Program-made: the position numbers and the translations under genes | Part shown: piece after piece, positions 57,301 through 64,000 of the stretch | How the letters are laid out: each line of letters opens with the position of its first letter | Position numbering within the stretch: the stretch's first letter is position 1 | Assembly (NCBI GenBank): GCA_963576725.1 | Contig: OY755237.1 | Coordinates: forward strand, 52,474,674-52,538,673 | Reading direction: 5' to 3' | Source of the DNA: Azorinus chamasolen | Lineage: Eukaryota; Mollusca; Bivalvia; Cardiida; Solecurtidae | DNA length: 64,000 bases | The notes under the pieces: generated by a model | Database searches by the model: none | Told to the model about the DNA's origin: nothing | Seen by the model: only the letters and a program-made list of their open reading frames with translations

Positions 57301-60300
57301 GGGACTTTCCAACAGCTCATGGCTTGAAACTATGAAAGGAGTGCCCCAAGGCTCAATACTAGGCCCTCTAATCTACAATATCTTCATGAATGACATTTTC
57401 TACTTTATTGAGAAATCTAAAATTTATAATTATGCAGATGACAATACATTATCCTACAACCGCCAAAATATTGATATCCTTAAATCTACGTTAGAAGAAG
57501 AAACCAACACATTAATTAAATGGTTCAAATTCAACTTAATGCAAGCAAACCCTGACAAGTTTCAAGCTATAGCTGTGGGAAAGAAAACACATGATAATAT
57601 AATAAACTTCAATTTAGAAGGAATGAATATAAAGTGTGAAAACAGTGTTAAACTGCTTGGGGTAGAAATTGACTATCTACTAAATTTTAATGAACAAATA
57701 GCTAAAATGTGCAAAAAAGCAGCTGGACAACTAAAAGATTAAGTAAGTTTTTATCACCTGATTGAAAACTTTTGGTATATAAGTCATTTGTGAGATCCAA
57801 CTTTAATTACTGCCCTTTGATCTGGCATTTTTGCAACAAAACAAACACAGAAAAATTAGAAAAATTACAACACAGAGCCCTAAAAATAGTTTTTTAATGA
57901 TTTTTCATCCAGTTATGAATATCTCTTAGATAAATAAATATGCCTCCCCTGCATTTCAGCAGAATTAGAAAAATTGCCATCGAAACGTTTAAATGCATTT
58001 ATCATTTATCTCCACCCTACCTACATGATTTAATACAACTAAAACAGTCTTCATACTCTTTTAGGTACGACAACTTACTAGAAACCCAAAGTATAAGAAC
58101 AACAAGCTACGGTAAGCAGTCCTTCAGGTATGAGGCCATCCAGATCTGGAACAGCCTGCCAAATCAGATCCGACAAATCGATAACTACAAGGAGTTTGTC
58201 AGGCTGATCCGGACCTGGAGTGGCCCATCCTGTAAGTGTGCTATGTGTTCATGAGTTGTACCTCTCTGTGTCCACAACAAGCCTTTTGCTATGCATGAAC
58301 TTTTATTTAGTTGCTTTTGTGTTATAACTTGTAAATTACATGTTTGTTGCTTTACTTTATGTTTCTTGCTTTGCTTTATGTTTAATTGAAGTTTTTACAA
58401 TTTTTTGATGTGCTTATTCCTAGATGTTAATCCACTGTGAGGAAGTTGCTGATCAGTTCTTCCCAAATCTGATTTGGGTGGATAAATGGTTTTACTTCTA
58501 ATTTACCTGTCACACTTTTGTGCCTTCTTTTGACTGTCAGACTCTTAGTTATACTCCTTTTAAGGCAGTTTTTAGGCTTATGTCACGATCAGCAACTTTC
58601 ACACAGGTTTTAGTTTTAAAAACAGGTAATCTGCAAATTGGCACCTGATAAGGGGCCAGAAAGCCTGGCCCCTTGACAGGATCTATGAACCCAGAGTAAA
58701 TCAATTAGCATGCGCAGACAGTCATATATCCAAATTGTGCACCACTTTACTAGATACCTGATCTGGATCTATGCTGTCTGCACATGACCCCATTTTTACT
58801 TTTTATCATTGTTCCTATTATGCATGCATTTACATGTATACAGGTAGATGTCACGTGATATACACTGCATGCTGTATTAGATGTATATAAAAATGCATTT
58901 TGTAGAATTTTTACTATTTTAAACTTGCAGTGTCCGACAAATCCATTGCCCGGAGCCCGCGGGCTACCAGAAAATCTTGTCGGGCCATCAAAGAATTTCA
59001 AAACAAGCCCGCCGGGCAAAGAGTAAAAGTAAAGATCAATAGCCCGGCTATAACAGATAATCTAGAACGTAGGGCAATTAATAATGACATGTTAATTTCC
59101 CAGAGTTAGGGTCGGTATACATACAATTAATCTGGAGTGTGTTTTCTGACGCGTGTCCTGTTGTTAACTCACAGAGACAACCACTGACGCTGGTCATGTA
59201 TTGGCTATCAAGTCATTTAAATCTCCGCCCAAGTGATGCATGACTGACACTTGTTGGTTGAAATGTTTAATCTCCGAATCCCGCAGAGCAAGAATATTCC
59301 ATAGGTAATCTAGATTTAAGCTCCGCCCATCGTGTGTGACAGTTTCAGTTGACTAATAAATTGGATCAATTACCGCTTCAATAGTGCGAGATTTGGAACC
59401 AAACTCGCTTATGTTATTAACTTCCGGTCGCTCATATCATTAACAAAACCAAAAATAATGGGTTTTCGCGGATCGAATCTCGGCGAAAATCTACAAATTT
59501 TCTCTCGCTACTCAATTTGAAAAACTTGATTTTTTTCACCTCGTCATTATTTATTCAAGATTGACGATGTTTGGCTCTGTTAACTCACGTTACACGATTA
59601 CATGTTATATCATATGGGGTAAAACAAGAATGAAACCTCGATCTATTTAGACCCGATTTTCTACCAGATAAAAAAGGATGACTTCCACAATATCTTCTTG
59701 TATGACTTACAGTGCATACCGGTACGCAGATAAAAGGTCTACACTACATTTGTATTTGAAAATGTCTTATTAACATCTGACACACACTGAAAGGTTAACA
59801 TAAGTGCAAGGCCCTAAAATCAATGTTCTGTATTCAATTATTTAATTCTGCATTACTTAGAATGGTGAAAGTCGATTTTCTATTTCAAGCCATTTAAAAC
59901 ATGATATGACCAGACCTGACAGTATGAAATTGTATTTAATTAATGACAAATAATGAGTATTAGACAAAATAGTAATAAATTGCCATTTAAAATTTGTGTT
60001 TATTTACTAATTTCAACATCTAGCGGAATGTTAGTATAACATATATTCACAGTCTGACAGTGCAAATTCATCATCTGATGGAACACATTTTGTCAGAGTC
60101 GCTTCAAAATCTGTCATAGCTAGCGCCCCTAGCAGTTAAATCAAGCGGAAGAATGGCAATTTAAAATAAAATAATTAAATTTAAGAAAAATGTAATATAG
60201 ATCTAGTTTTATGACTGTGTTGTCATTATTCTTAAGGGATATTAGGTCTGAATGAGTACATACACCATACACGGATGGTCTTACGATCTGGAAAGTGAAT

Positions 60301-60909
60301 AAAAAATATCTGGGCTACTAGATTTTTTTCTGGTAGTCACTGGGCTAGTACAAAAAAAATCTGGTAGCCCAGTGGGCTACCAACAAAAAAATAAATTTGT
60401 CGGACACTGAACTTGATAATGTATTTATTTACAGGCTGTTAGTTAATTTTATTGTTAAGAAACTTACGTTATTATGTCGGTAAATAGCTTTTAGCTAATG
60501 TTAAATATGTTGTGAAAACAACCCGACTATAAATAAAGTTTCTTGTATCTTGTACCGGGTTTCAAACAGGGGTACGGACAAAACGCCATGTGGACAAAAC
60601 CCCATTAGGACATAACCACATAGGATAAAACCCCATAGGACATAACCCAATTGCCAAATGTGGCAAGACGGACAAAACCCTATATGTTAACATAATTGTG
60701 TTATAAACCACAAGGGGAAACAAAATTTGATGGTCGCGAAAAGGCATTACAAATTAATTTACCTTGAATTTACATAGATAAATGGACACTTTAGATTCTG
60801 TGCCAGCTGCTAGAAGTTGTGAAGATGTGTCGACTTTACAGAACTCAACGACGTATGTGATATCTTCCCTTGGAATAGTGTATTCAATGTATTTACTTGA
60901 ATCGATCAT
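42258..60909 (-). CDS. NUP37: Nucleoporin Nup37, complete gene of seven coding exons
   Basis: Joining 60763-60909, 56077-56201, 54487-54559, 53778-53963, 51438-51622, 45487-45622 and 42258-42374 on the minus strand gives 322 residues, against 326 for human NUP37. All six introns are GT-AG and exon phases agree. NUP37 is a WD40 beta-propeller of the outer-ring Nup107-160 (Y) complex; it docks on Nup160 at nuclear pores and the complex also acts at mitotic kinetochores. Recognition rests on LEGHTDFINSLTFDP, APGMSVCWHREEP, VAQKNGVIKIF, VGAVAGADWLMFDV and a C-terminal SISWHQRLPVLAAGGDQKI, all collinear with the vertebrate protein. Introns run from 523 to 5815 bases and are full of transposons. 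The start is the methionine at 60909, which aligns with the vertebrate N-terminus; an in-frame methionine at 60999 would add 30 residues without an obvious counterpart. Confidence 0.95.
42364..42449 (-). repeat. Tandem duplication of the exon 7 splice acceptor
   Basis: A 39-base segment at 42364-42402 recurs without mismatch at 42411-42449, a 47-base period. Each copy holds the same polypyrimidine tract, TTGTTCTTCTGTTTCAG, and the first 11 exon bases. Only the proximal acceptor preserves the NUP37 frame. Confidence 0.95.
42504..42751 (-). mobile_element. Family A MITE
   Basis: Core ATCAGACCGCTCTCTCAGCT reduced at the centre; both ends present. Confidence 0.8.
42767..43238 (+). mobile_element. 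Family A MITE interrupted by a B element
   Basis: TTAACACTTTACCTGACAC before and GTATTTGCATACAGAGTAG after the insertion; tail ends GTACAGGGCTAA. Confidence 0.78.
42795..43017 (+). mobile_element. Family B MITE nested in family A
   Basis: Centre GCTCCTATAGGAGC; left flank TCAA, right TTAA, consistent with one mutated target copy. Confidence 0.86.
43249..43755. mobile_element. Foldback of two family A arms around another repeat
   Basis: The left arm (to 43397) and right arm (from 43625) are inverted copies of the same A tail, about 130 bases each, with GACATCATGAATATTTATAAGC facing GAGCTCATAAATATTCATA. The usual core is absent. Confidence 0.72.
43398..43612 (+). repeat. Molluscan dispersed repeat inside the foldback
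   Basis: GTGTTTGCGAAACAATATGT, TGACCTTTGTCCCTGATAT and TACAAAATTGTCGCCAACG; related to 55085. Confidence 0.65.
43846..44064 (+). mobile_element. Family B MITE
   Basis: Centre GCTCCTATGGAGC; ends GGGAATGGGTTAA. Confidence 0.87.
44080..44324 (+). mobile_element. Family A2 MITE, probably nested in an A element
   Basis: Preceded by GAATATTCATTAGC and followed (44325-44434) by A-minus arm sequence with CTGATCTGGGTCTACTCTGT. Centre GGTCCAATTGGAGC. Confidence 0.78.
44660..44893 (+). mobile_element. Family A MITE, diverged
   Basis: Core GCCAACCAAGATCAGAAGCT; tail TGCATGAATATTCATCAGGT. Confidence 0.65.
44893..45219 (+). mobile_element. Family A MITE with an internal insertion
   Basis: The core is reduced; about 90 extra bases lie between AATTTCTGCCATG and the AGTTTCTGCAATTGCCAG arm. 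Confidence 0.7.
45253..45455 (+). mobile_element. Family A MITE, 31 bases from NUP37 exon 6
   Basis: The right half of the core is deleted (CAGATGGCTCTTTTGTTTGC); tail complete. Confidence 0.76.
45487..45622 (-). CDS. NUP37: NUP37 coding exon 6
   Basis: Completes codon 239 and encodes residues 240-284. RPVDRRQIHIEGARHFRWAK aligns with the RPVHMDRACLFRWS segment of human NUP37, followed by LVATVGRPGRQIKVF. The donor is gtataa in phase 0. Confidence 0.93.
45809..46061 (-). mobile_element. Family A2 MITE, complete
   Basis: Hairpin GCAAACAGAGCAGACCCTGA pairs fully; centre GGCTCCTGTCTAGGAGCC. Confidence 0.9.
46196..46305 (+). repeat. Family A tail
   Basis: AATACTCACAATGTCATTAT then CAGGTAAAGGG. 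Confidence 0.55.
46308..46530 (+). mobile_element. Family A MITE
   Basis: Core GATCAGACGGCTCCTACAAG; TCTGCCATGGCCAAAACTTC arm intact; right TTAA lost. Confidence 0.83.
46661..46891 (-). mobile_element. Family A MITE
   Basis: Core AGCAGACCCTAATCAGATGG, centre GGCTCCTACAGGAGC; final TTAA mutated to TTAG. Confidence 0.83.
46995..47305 (+). repeat. Molluscan dispersed repeat
   Basis: CAAGAGCCGCGTGCGGCACC start, TAAGGGTCATAACTCC, TTTCATGTTGATACCTCTTA and GACCCAGTGATCACAATAG. Confidence 0.75.
47692..48688 (-). mobile_element. Internally deleted mariner element
   Basis: TA-flanked ends of about 23 bases (CGAGGGGTGATTGATAAGTTC at left, a close match at right) are typical mariner termini. Minus-strand remnants of the transposase are visible on both sides of a deletion. 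Confidence 0.88.
47880..48393 (-). pseudogene. Mariner transposase remnant lacking its catalytic core
   Basis: An N-terminal helix-turn-helix segment, IELRAVVNFCLGLKLSP and KWHDPFRDGRTS, is followed within a few codons by APLDF-stop-LFRDLKKELRGQWFE, the end of the DD34D domain around its third Asp. Then come SEDWFKVTFDQWVYRH and AAKEGDYVE from the C-terminus. The first two catalytic Asp residues and everything between are deleted, and stops interrupt the rest, so it cannot encode a transposase. Confidence 0.85.
48810..50194. other. No gene recognised; short repeat at 49548
   Basis: Moderately repetitive DNA. CTTTTTGAAGCCGTCTTTTT units of about 19 bases repeat at 49548-49605, and TAGGGTTATATAG/GGTTTCAA words recur to 49900. 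An 82-codon minus frame near 49371 lacks support. Confidence 0.4.
50195..50783 (+). repeat. Molluscan dispersed repeat with GCTCACCTGAG inverted ends
   Basis: AAGAGGGCCATGAGGCCCTG start; two internal units with CCCATGAAAAACTGATAAGC; GGACGGACGCCGGACGACAG run; ends GGCTCAGGTGAGC. Confidence 0.82.
50927..51090 (+). mobile_element. Family B MITE lacking its hairpin
   Basis: AATTTTGTGGTTTC joins directly to AACAGATGCTTTTTACAG. Confidence 0.78.
51091..51437. other. Intron DNA, no feature recognised
   Basis: AT-rich, without a classifiable repeat. Confidence 0.35.
51438..51622 (-). CDS. NUP37: NUP37 coding exon 5
   Basis: Residues 178-238 plus two bases. VMVAQKNGVIKIFSL and VGAVAGADWLMFDV match consecutive strands of vertebrate NUP37 without gaps. 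The acceptor is tattcacag and the donor gtaggt. A family A MITE starts 30 bases upstream of the acceptor. Confidence 0.96.
51653..51901 (-). mobile_element. Family A MITE, 30 bases from NUP37 exon 5
   Basis: Complete, with TTAA at both ends; core GATCAGATGGCTCATAAAAA and AGCCATCTGATC. Confidence 0.88.
51902..52025 (+). mobile_element. Family A MITE, left half
   Basis: Core AGACGGCTCCTATAGAAGCC; stops where the hAT-like element begins. Confidence 0.7.
52040..52425. mobile_element. AT-rich terminal-repeat element (hAT-like ends)
   Basis: GATTATTTCCGATGAT occurs near both ends and the right end reads AATCGGCCGATTATGAAACC. ATCGATTAATCGA words fill the interior. It separates the left half of one family A element from another. 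Superfamily is a guess. Confidence 0.4.
52426..53106 (+). mobile_element. Family A MITE interrupted by a molluscan repeat
   Basis: Core AGTAGATCCAGATCAGAGGC before, tail ATGAATATTCACCAGGGAAA after the 52585-53036 insertion. Confidence 0.7.
52585..53036 (+). repeat. Molluscan dispersed repeat, two ~160-base units
   Basis: AAGGGCCACAACTCCTAAAC and ACTTGACCAAGATATAATGG occur twice; ends GTGTGGGGGCAT. Confidence 0.75.
53158..53665 (-). mobile_element. Family A MITE hosting family D
   Basis: Tail ATGTAAGAAATAATGACATC, core with CAAGAGCTGTCTGATCTGG; resumes after D with GGTATATTCAGGGAGTAAAG. Confidence 0.8.
53390..53639 (+). mobile_element. Family D MITE, second copy, nested in family A
   Basis: 250 bases, inverted relative to the 3336 copy; core AGACTCAGATGAGACAGCTC with centre AGCTCCTGCAGGAGCT. 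Confidence 0.92.
53778..53963 (-). CDS. NUP37: NUP37 coding exon 4, canonical WD repeat
   Basis: Residues 116-177 in phase 0. This is the most conserved block: a GH dipeptide in LEGHTDFIN, then STGDDKWCRIWS as a classical WD40 D-to-C strand, then APGMSVCWHREEP. The donor is gtcagt, a weaker consensus than the other introns. Confidence 0.96.
54186..54473 (+). mobile_element. Family A MITE right half, 13 bases from NUP37 exon 3
   Basis: ACAGTTTCTGCATTGGCAAA arm, then an inserted repeat, then the TCATGATATCAGTATTATTT tail. Confidence 0.72.
54243..54405 (+). repeat. Short molluscan repeat with CCCCC ends
   Basis: GATGCCCCCGTGG at left, CAATGGGGGCATAA at right, GACAGACGGACAGG between. Confidence 0.72.
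54487..54559 (-). CDS. NUP37: NUP37 coding exon 3
   Basis: A short exon carrying the last base of codon 91 and residues 92-115, including AGCDRRIRIFNTDL, equivalent to the AADMKIRLFTSDL strand of human NUP37. Its donor is a perfect gtaagt. A family A MITE stops only 13 bases past the donor end. Confidence 0.93.
54636..54945 (+). mobile_element. Family G element, complete
   Basis: TA, then AGTTGAACTTCAATAACTC; right end TATCGAAGTTCAACTGTA. Internal F-like hairpin GCTTAATACAGGTCTAAGCA around GAAAGCTCCTATAGGGGCTTTC. Confidence 0.85.
55085..55490 (+). repeat. Molluscan dispersed repeat with C-run ends
   Basis: TGTGAAACACTATGCCCCTG start, tandem TTGAACTCTGACC units, two TGCCAAATATCAAGTCTCTA copies, ACAAACAGACAGGGC and a C run at the end. 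Confidence 0.75.
55528..56006. mobile_element. Foldback element with long inverted repeats and 10-base target duplication
   Basis: Arms of about 150-200 bases (55538 onward and up to 55996) are reverse complements around a loop near 55690-55770. The arms contain repeated GGACATTTGCCCCC words. CGAACTGGTT flanks both ends (55528-55537 and 55997-56006) as a 10-base direct repeat. A 9-10 base duplication with long arms suggests a Mutator-like origin, which is inference. It lies in NUP37 intron 2. Confidence 0.8.
56077..56201 (-). CDS. NUP37: NUP37 coding exon 2
   Basis: Residues 50-90 plus two bases of codon 91. The acceptor is ttttcag before an acidic EDDEEVEDFEY run, followed by VTAIAWSPET, which matches the GIAWSPET strand of vertebrate NUP37. 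The donor is gtacac. A foldback element ends about 70 bases below this exon. Confidence 0.93.
56319..56420 (-). mobile_element. Family A left part, truncated beside the LINE
   Basis: TTAACCATTTCCTTGTTGTA and ATATGAATATTTATTTGCTG. Confidence 0.6.
56520..58505 (+). mobile_element. 5'-truncated LINE in NUP37 intron 1, antisense to the gene
   Basis: It carries reverse transcriptase coding sequence, then a C-terminal segment ending CKCAMC and an AT-rich 3' region. The endonuclease is absent, so it is 5'-truncated near 56520-56560. The left junction adjoins a family A fragment. The 3' end is placed only approximately. Confidence 0.85.
56558..58254 (+). pseudogene. LINE reverse transcriptase remnant
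   Basis: Reverse transcriptase motifs appear in order: NYRPVSIL fingers near 56960, DLSKAFDCLPHD with the first catalytic Asp near 57170, GVPQGSILGPLIYNI near 57340 and YADDNTL near 57430. A stop at 57740-57742 interrupts the thumb; the sequence continues in a neighbouring frame (YKSFVRSNFNYCPLIW) with further stops, then reopens from 57940 to a final stop at 58252. The element is dead. The clade is uncertain, jockey/CR1-like. Confidence 0.9.
58640..58800. repeat. E-like remnant
   Basis: GATCTATGAACCCAGAGTAAA and ACCTGATCTGGATCTATGCT; weak. Confidence 0.35.
58800..60558 (+). mobile_element. LINE 3' region split by a DNA transposon
   Basis: The right part, 60410-60558, ends CGACTATAAATAAAGTTTC with TTGTATC repeats, a LINE-type tail. 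The sequence before 58928 joins it once the transposon is removed and the AACTTG duplication collapsed. The left limit is uncertain. Confidence 0.5.
58928..60409. mobile_element. 1.48 kb non-autonomous DNA transposon with CAGTGTCCGACAAAT ends
   Basis: The ends read CAGTGTCCGACAAAT and its reverse complement. AACTTG lies immediately outside both ends as a 6-base target duplication. The subterminal word GGGCTACCAG or close variants occurs at both ends and repeats two or three times on the right. No transposase frame survives; the interior contains unrelated, less AT-rich DNA. The ends look hAT-like, but a hAT duplication would be 8 bases, so the superfamily is open. Confidence 0.85.
60560..60690. 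repeat. Short degenerate tandem repeat
   Basis: GGACAAAACCCCATTAGGAC-type units of about 16-18 bases recur five or six times next to NUP37 exon 1. Confidence 0.75.
60763..60909 (-). CDS. NUP37: NUP37 coding exon 1
   Basis: Residues 1-49. It contains YTIPREDITYVVEF, matching the first propeller strand of NUP37, and ends SIYLCKFK before a gtaaat donor in phase 0. The frame stays open upstream to a methionine at 60999, so a longer leader is possible. Confidence 0.9.
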
Positions 60910-61033
60910 TTTCCTATATTTGTTCAAATTACCGCTCCCTTCATTATGGGTTAGACTAAAACGCGGCGGTACATCTACCCGTGCGTCACGATCATTCATT
61001 CATCGCGACGGAGTACATACAATTGATAACGAT
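60910..61033 (-). other. NUP37 5' flank or leader
   Basis: Non-repetitive DNA between the NUP37 start and a long hairpin. The exon frame is open to 60999. No TATA box is evident, so the transcription start is not placed. Confidence 0.4.
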
Positions 61034-61126
61034 GAGCACCGCTGAGAAAAGATGCTGTAGCTTTTGTTTTAGAGCAGAAGTAATGCTCTAAAACAAAAGA
61101 TAAAGCATATTTACTCAGCGGTACTC
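61034..61126. repeat. 93-base hairpin just upstream of NUP37
   Basis: Two 43-base arms, 61034-61076 and 61084-61126, pair with five mismatches around a 7-base loop. Outer words are GAGCACCGCTGAG and CTCAGCGGTACTC; the inner stem CTTTTGTTTTAGAGCA is perfect. It shares no arm with the other hairpin families. It could be a tiny solo MITE, a structured leader or a precursor-like RNA. Confidence 0.85.
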
Positions 61127-61134
61127 ATTTTAGG

Positions 61135-61290
61135 TACAAAAACAGAGTAGACCCAGATCAGACGGCTTCTATGGGAGTCGTCTTATCAGGATCTTCTCTG
61201 TTTGCCTTTGACATGATATAGATCTGATTGTCAGTGACAGTTTTTGTCAAAGCAAACCAAACCGTGAAAAGTTTACACTGTAAAACTTAA
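61135..61290 (+). mobile_element. Family A MITE upstream of NUP37
   Basis: Core AACAGAGTAGACCCAGATCA, centre GGCTTCTATGGGAGTC; both ends truncated. Confidence 0.75.
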
Positions 61291-61440
61291 GCAGAGACAT
61301 ATACATCATAATCATCATCATTTTCAGTAATCGCAGAACTCTTACAGAGTATAATCGCGATGAAAAATGGTTTAAAAGCACATGCGCAACACCCAGACCT
61401 GGTTCCCTGTACACAAGGCAACACTACTTTTTTGGTAATA

Positions 61441-63747
61441 CTCTGATGACACAGGCCTAGTGCAGCTAATTGATCAGCCAACCAGAAAAGACAACACCCT
61501 GGACCTCATGATTACAAATTTACCAAACCAAGTTCCTAGAACAGAAATTATCCCCGGTATTTCAGATCATGAAATAGTATTTATGGAATTTAACATCACA
61601 CCATCAAAGATTAAGCAGATCCCTAGAAACATCCCTCTGTACAGTAAAGCAAATTGGACCCTTTTGAAAAATGAAGTTAACAATATATATGACACCCTCC
61701 TTACTAAAGTTGACATTCTATCTGTTGATGAACTTTGGACATACTTCAAAACACAATTGAATAAACTCATAGCTGAACACATACCTCACAAAAAACTGAA
61801 AGCCAACACAAAAACTCCCTGGGTGTCAGCTGAAACAAAGAAACTGATTAAAAGTAGAGATCGTTTATATAAAAGAATGAAAAAGTCCGGTAGTGAAACT
61901 CTTCGTAAGAAATTTAAACACTTGAAACACACCATCCAGAAACAGCTAAGACAGTCCTACTGGAACTACATTAAAGATATTGTGACCCCCAAAGAAAGTG
62001 AAAATGGCTTCGGGAATATGAAACGTTTCTGGTCCTATGTAAAATACAAAAAAAACGGATTACAATGGTGTTTCATCACTAAAAAAAGACGGAAAACTTC
62101 TCACAGATCCGAAAGAAAAAGCAAACGCACTAAATTACCAATTCCACTCAGTATTTTCGGATGCCTTTGATATCTCTCCTGAAAAATTCCAAAATGAGAC
62201 ATACATGTCCGATACAAACACATATCCTGCAATGCCTGACATCACCATAACAAGAAATGGAATTGCAAAACTTCTTTCAAATTTAGATCCTAAAAAAGCA
62301 TGTGACCCAGATGAAATAAAACCTAGAATACTCAAAGAGCTGGCCCATGAAATTTCGCAAATTCTCTGCTTGCTATATCAGAAATCTCTTGACACTGGTG
62401 AGGTGCCCACAGACTGGCGGTCAGCACATGTGTCCCCAATTTATAAGAAATGATCCAAATACAACCCTGAAAACTACAGGCCTATATCCTTAACCTGTAT
62501 TTGCTGCAAATTATTAGAGCACATTGTTGTCAGTGCCATCATGACCCACGCAGACCAGCAAAACATCATTTATCCCTTACAACACGGCTTTCGAAAACAA
62601 AGATCATGCGAAACACAACTTCTGGAATTTATAGATGATGTCACAAAAAACCTGGAAAAATCTAGACAAACCGATATTTTAGTAATGGATTTCTCTAAAG
62701 CATTTGACAAAGTCAGTCACAACCTTCTAATTCATAAACTTTCACACTATGGTATACAGGGAAACACCAACAGATGGATCCTCAATTTTCTCACAAGTCG
62801 CACACAGGCAGTCGTTCTGGAAGGTGAGAAATCAGACTATGTCCCGGTGCGGTCCGGGGTCCCCCAAGGATCTGTGCTGGGGCCTAGTCTGTTTCTATTT
62901 TATATAAATGACATACCTTGTGGCTTAAACTCAACCGTGTGCCTATTTGCAGACGATACAATTGCTTATCTCACTATCAAATCTAACACAGACTGCAAAA
63001 CACTCCAGAATGATCTCGACAAACTCAGCATATGGGAACACACTTGGAAAATGGCATTCCATCTAGACAAATGCAACGTCCTGTCCATCACAAGAAGCAA
63101 ACATCCCATTAGACACAACTACACACTGTATGGTCAAGTCCTAGAACACACAGATAAAGCAAAGTATTTAGGAGTTACCATACAGTCTGATCTCAAATGG
63201 CAGAGTCATGTAAATAATGTCTGTAACAAGGCAAATAGAACACTTGGCTTTTTAAAAAGGAACCTGGACATCTGTTCATCCTCTATTAAAGAGAAAGCAT
63301 ACAAATCACTAGTACGCCCGTCATTAGAATATGCCTGCTCTGTCTGGGATCCATACCTAAATGAAGATATAATGAATTTAGAGAAAGTTCAGAGGAGGGC
63401 TGCGAGGTATGTCACCAACAGATATAGGAATACCTCTAGTGTTGGTGACATGCTGAGCAGCCTAGAATGGAGAAGCCTTGCTGACAGACGCACAGATGCA
63501 CGCCTAACTACGTTCTATAAAATTTCAACTTATTGCAATTCCCAAAACAGATATATTACTTCCTCCACATAGACAGACACGCAATATGCATTCCTTAGCG
63601 TACCAGGTCCCGTCATGCAGAACCCAAGTTAGACAACTCTCCTTCTTTCCGCGGACAATAAGAGATTGGAACAGCCTCCCACTGAGTGTGGTTCTGAGCG
63701 ACTCTGTCGAGTCGTTCAGAACTGCAGTCAAAAGTCACCCCCACTAA
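61441..63747 (+). pseudogene. LINE endonuclease/reverse transcriptase remnant
   Basis: The C-terminal endonuclease motif ISDHEIVFMEF keeps the catalytic histidine. Then come the linker, NYRPISLTCICCKLLEHI, DFSKAFDKVSHN near 62685, SGVPQGSVLGPSLF near 62855 and CLFADDTIAYL near 62940. A frameshift near 62060, a TGA at 62451-62453 inside the fingers and a frameshift near 63535 break it. The C-terminus resumes as WNSLPLSVVLSDSVESF and stops at 63745. It diverges clearly from the intron 1 LINE. Confidence 0.92.
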
Positions 63748-63880
63748 ATGATGATTAAATGTAAATAGTTTTAACTTTTCTTTTTCCACGATCGTCCAGT
63801 CGTGGCGCACCTCATCACCAGTGACATAAACTTCAATTTGCTGAAGGTGGTCACTATGTAGTAGAAGTAGAAGTAGAAGA
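61441..63880 (+). mobile_element. Second 5'-truncated LINE (jockey/CR1-like)
   Basis: It begins inside the apurinic endonuclease at LVQLIDQPTR, runs through a full reverse transcriptase and a 3' region, and ends in short TAGAAG-type tandem repeats at 63850-63880, the usual kind of LINE tail. It lies about 530 bases upstream of the NUP37 start on the opposite strand. Confidence 0.9.
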
Positions 63881-64000
63881 TTTGGTCAATCTAACTGAGA
63901 GCTAAAAAAGATTTATTTACACACTTGTTTAAAAATTGTGTTAAAACAGACGCCTGTGTTTAGTTTGTCCGAACGACGTTGCCGATGGCCAACCGGACAT
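63881..64000. other. Unclassified sequence to window end
   Basis: Follows the LINE tail; nothing recognised. Confidence 0.3.

Noticed and set aside
60910..60999. NUP37 start at the upstream methionine (60999)
   Set aside because: The 30 extra residues have no counterpart in known NUP37, while the methionine at 60909 aligns with the vertebrate start; not excluded by sequence alone.

Overview
This window is nuclear DNA from an animal, most likely a bivalve mollusc. The evidence is a spliced animal nucleoporin gene, jockey/CR1-like LINEs, mariner and pogo-like DNA elements, and long dispersed repeats with GGGCAATAACTCC and GACAGACGGAC words. I associate those last repeats with bivalve genomes from general knowledge, and the species is not determined. 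There are no operons, ribosome binding sites or other prokaryotic signals.

Genes. One complete host gene can be reconstructed: NUP37 on the minus strand, seven coding exons between 60909 and 42258, predicted 322 residues, every intron GT-AG and every phase consistent. A second minus-strand gene is seen only through one probable 5' coding exon (32707-33069), a Ser/Thr/Pro-rich disordered N-terminus of a protein I do not recognise. Its later exons should lie at lower coordinates, but I could not find them. Every other long open frame is transposon-derived or a by-product of tandem repeats.

Layout. Positions 1-32700 are almost entirely small non-autonomous elements, often nested, plus minisatellites at 4374, 7893, 12672, 29501 and 32272. 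Positions 32700-42240 hold the unknown exon, a GC-rich GATC-word island (35330), a tRNA-derived SINE (36730) and two satellite-like megarepeats (37438, 39895). Positions 42258-60909 are NUP37, whose introns contain MITEs, an internally deleted mariner (47692), a long-inverted-repeat foldback element (55538), a LINE (56520) and a 1.5 kb transposon with CAGTGTCCGACAAAT ends (58928). A second, 5'-truncated LINE occupies 61441-63880.

Dominant structure. I group the small elements by their arms. Families A, A2, B, C, D, E and H begin TTAACCC and end GGGTTAA, with a central hairpin. Families F and G have pogo-like ends (CAGTARAACCTC or CAGTTGAACTTC) in TA. Plus orientation means: A has the AGATCTGATTCTACAG arm and AATATTCATGATGTCATT tail to the right; A2 is the same with a TACAATGTTCCACCTTCC right arm; B has AGGCTATTTTTAGATCC at left; C has TTTCAAATGGACTATTCC at left; E has the GTTTGGATCCAGATGAGACG core near its left end. 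Several nested insertions can be removed by eye to restore an intact host with a single TTAA, so the TTAA duplication is seen directly. The hairpins of families with otherwise different sequence share the same dyad centre, GCTCCTATAGGAGC or close variants. That shared centre, and a 402 bp LTR mini-retrotransposon whose LTRs carry a tRNA-like Pol III promoter (22632-23033), are the most unusual things here.

Limits. All family assignments are by eye. Boundaries of degenerate elements may be wrong by tens of bases, and no database comparison was possible.
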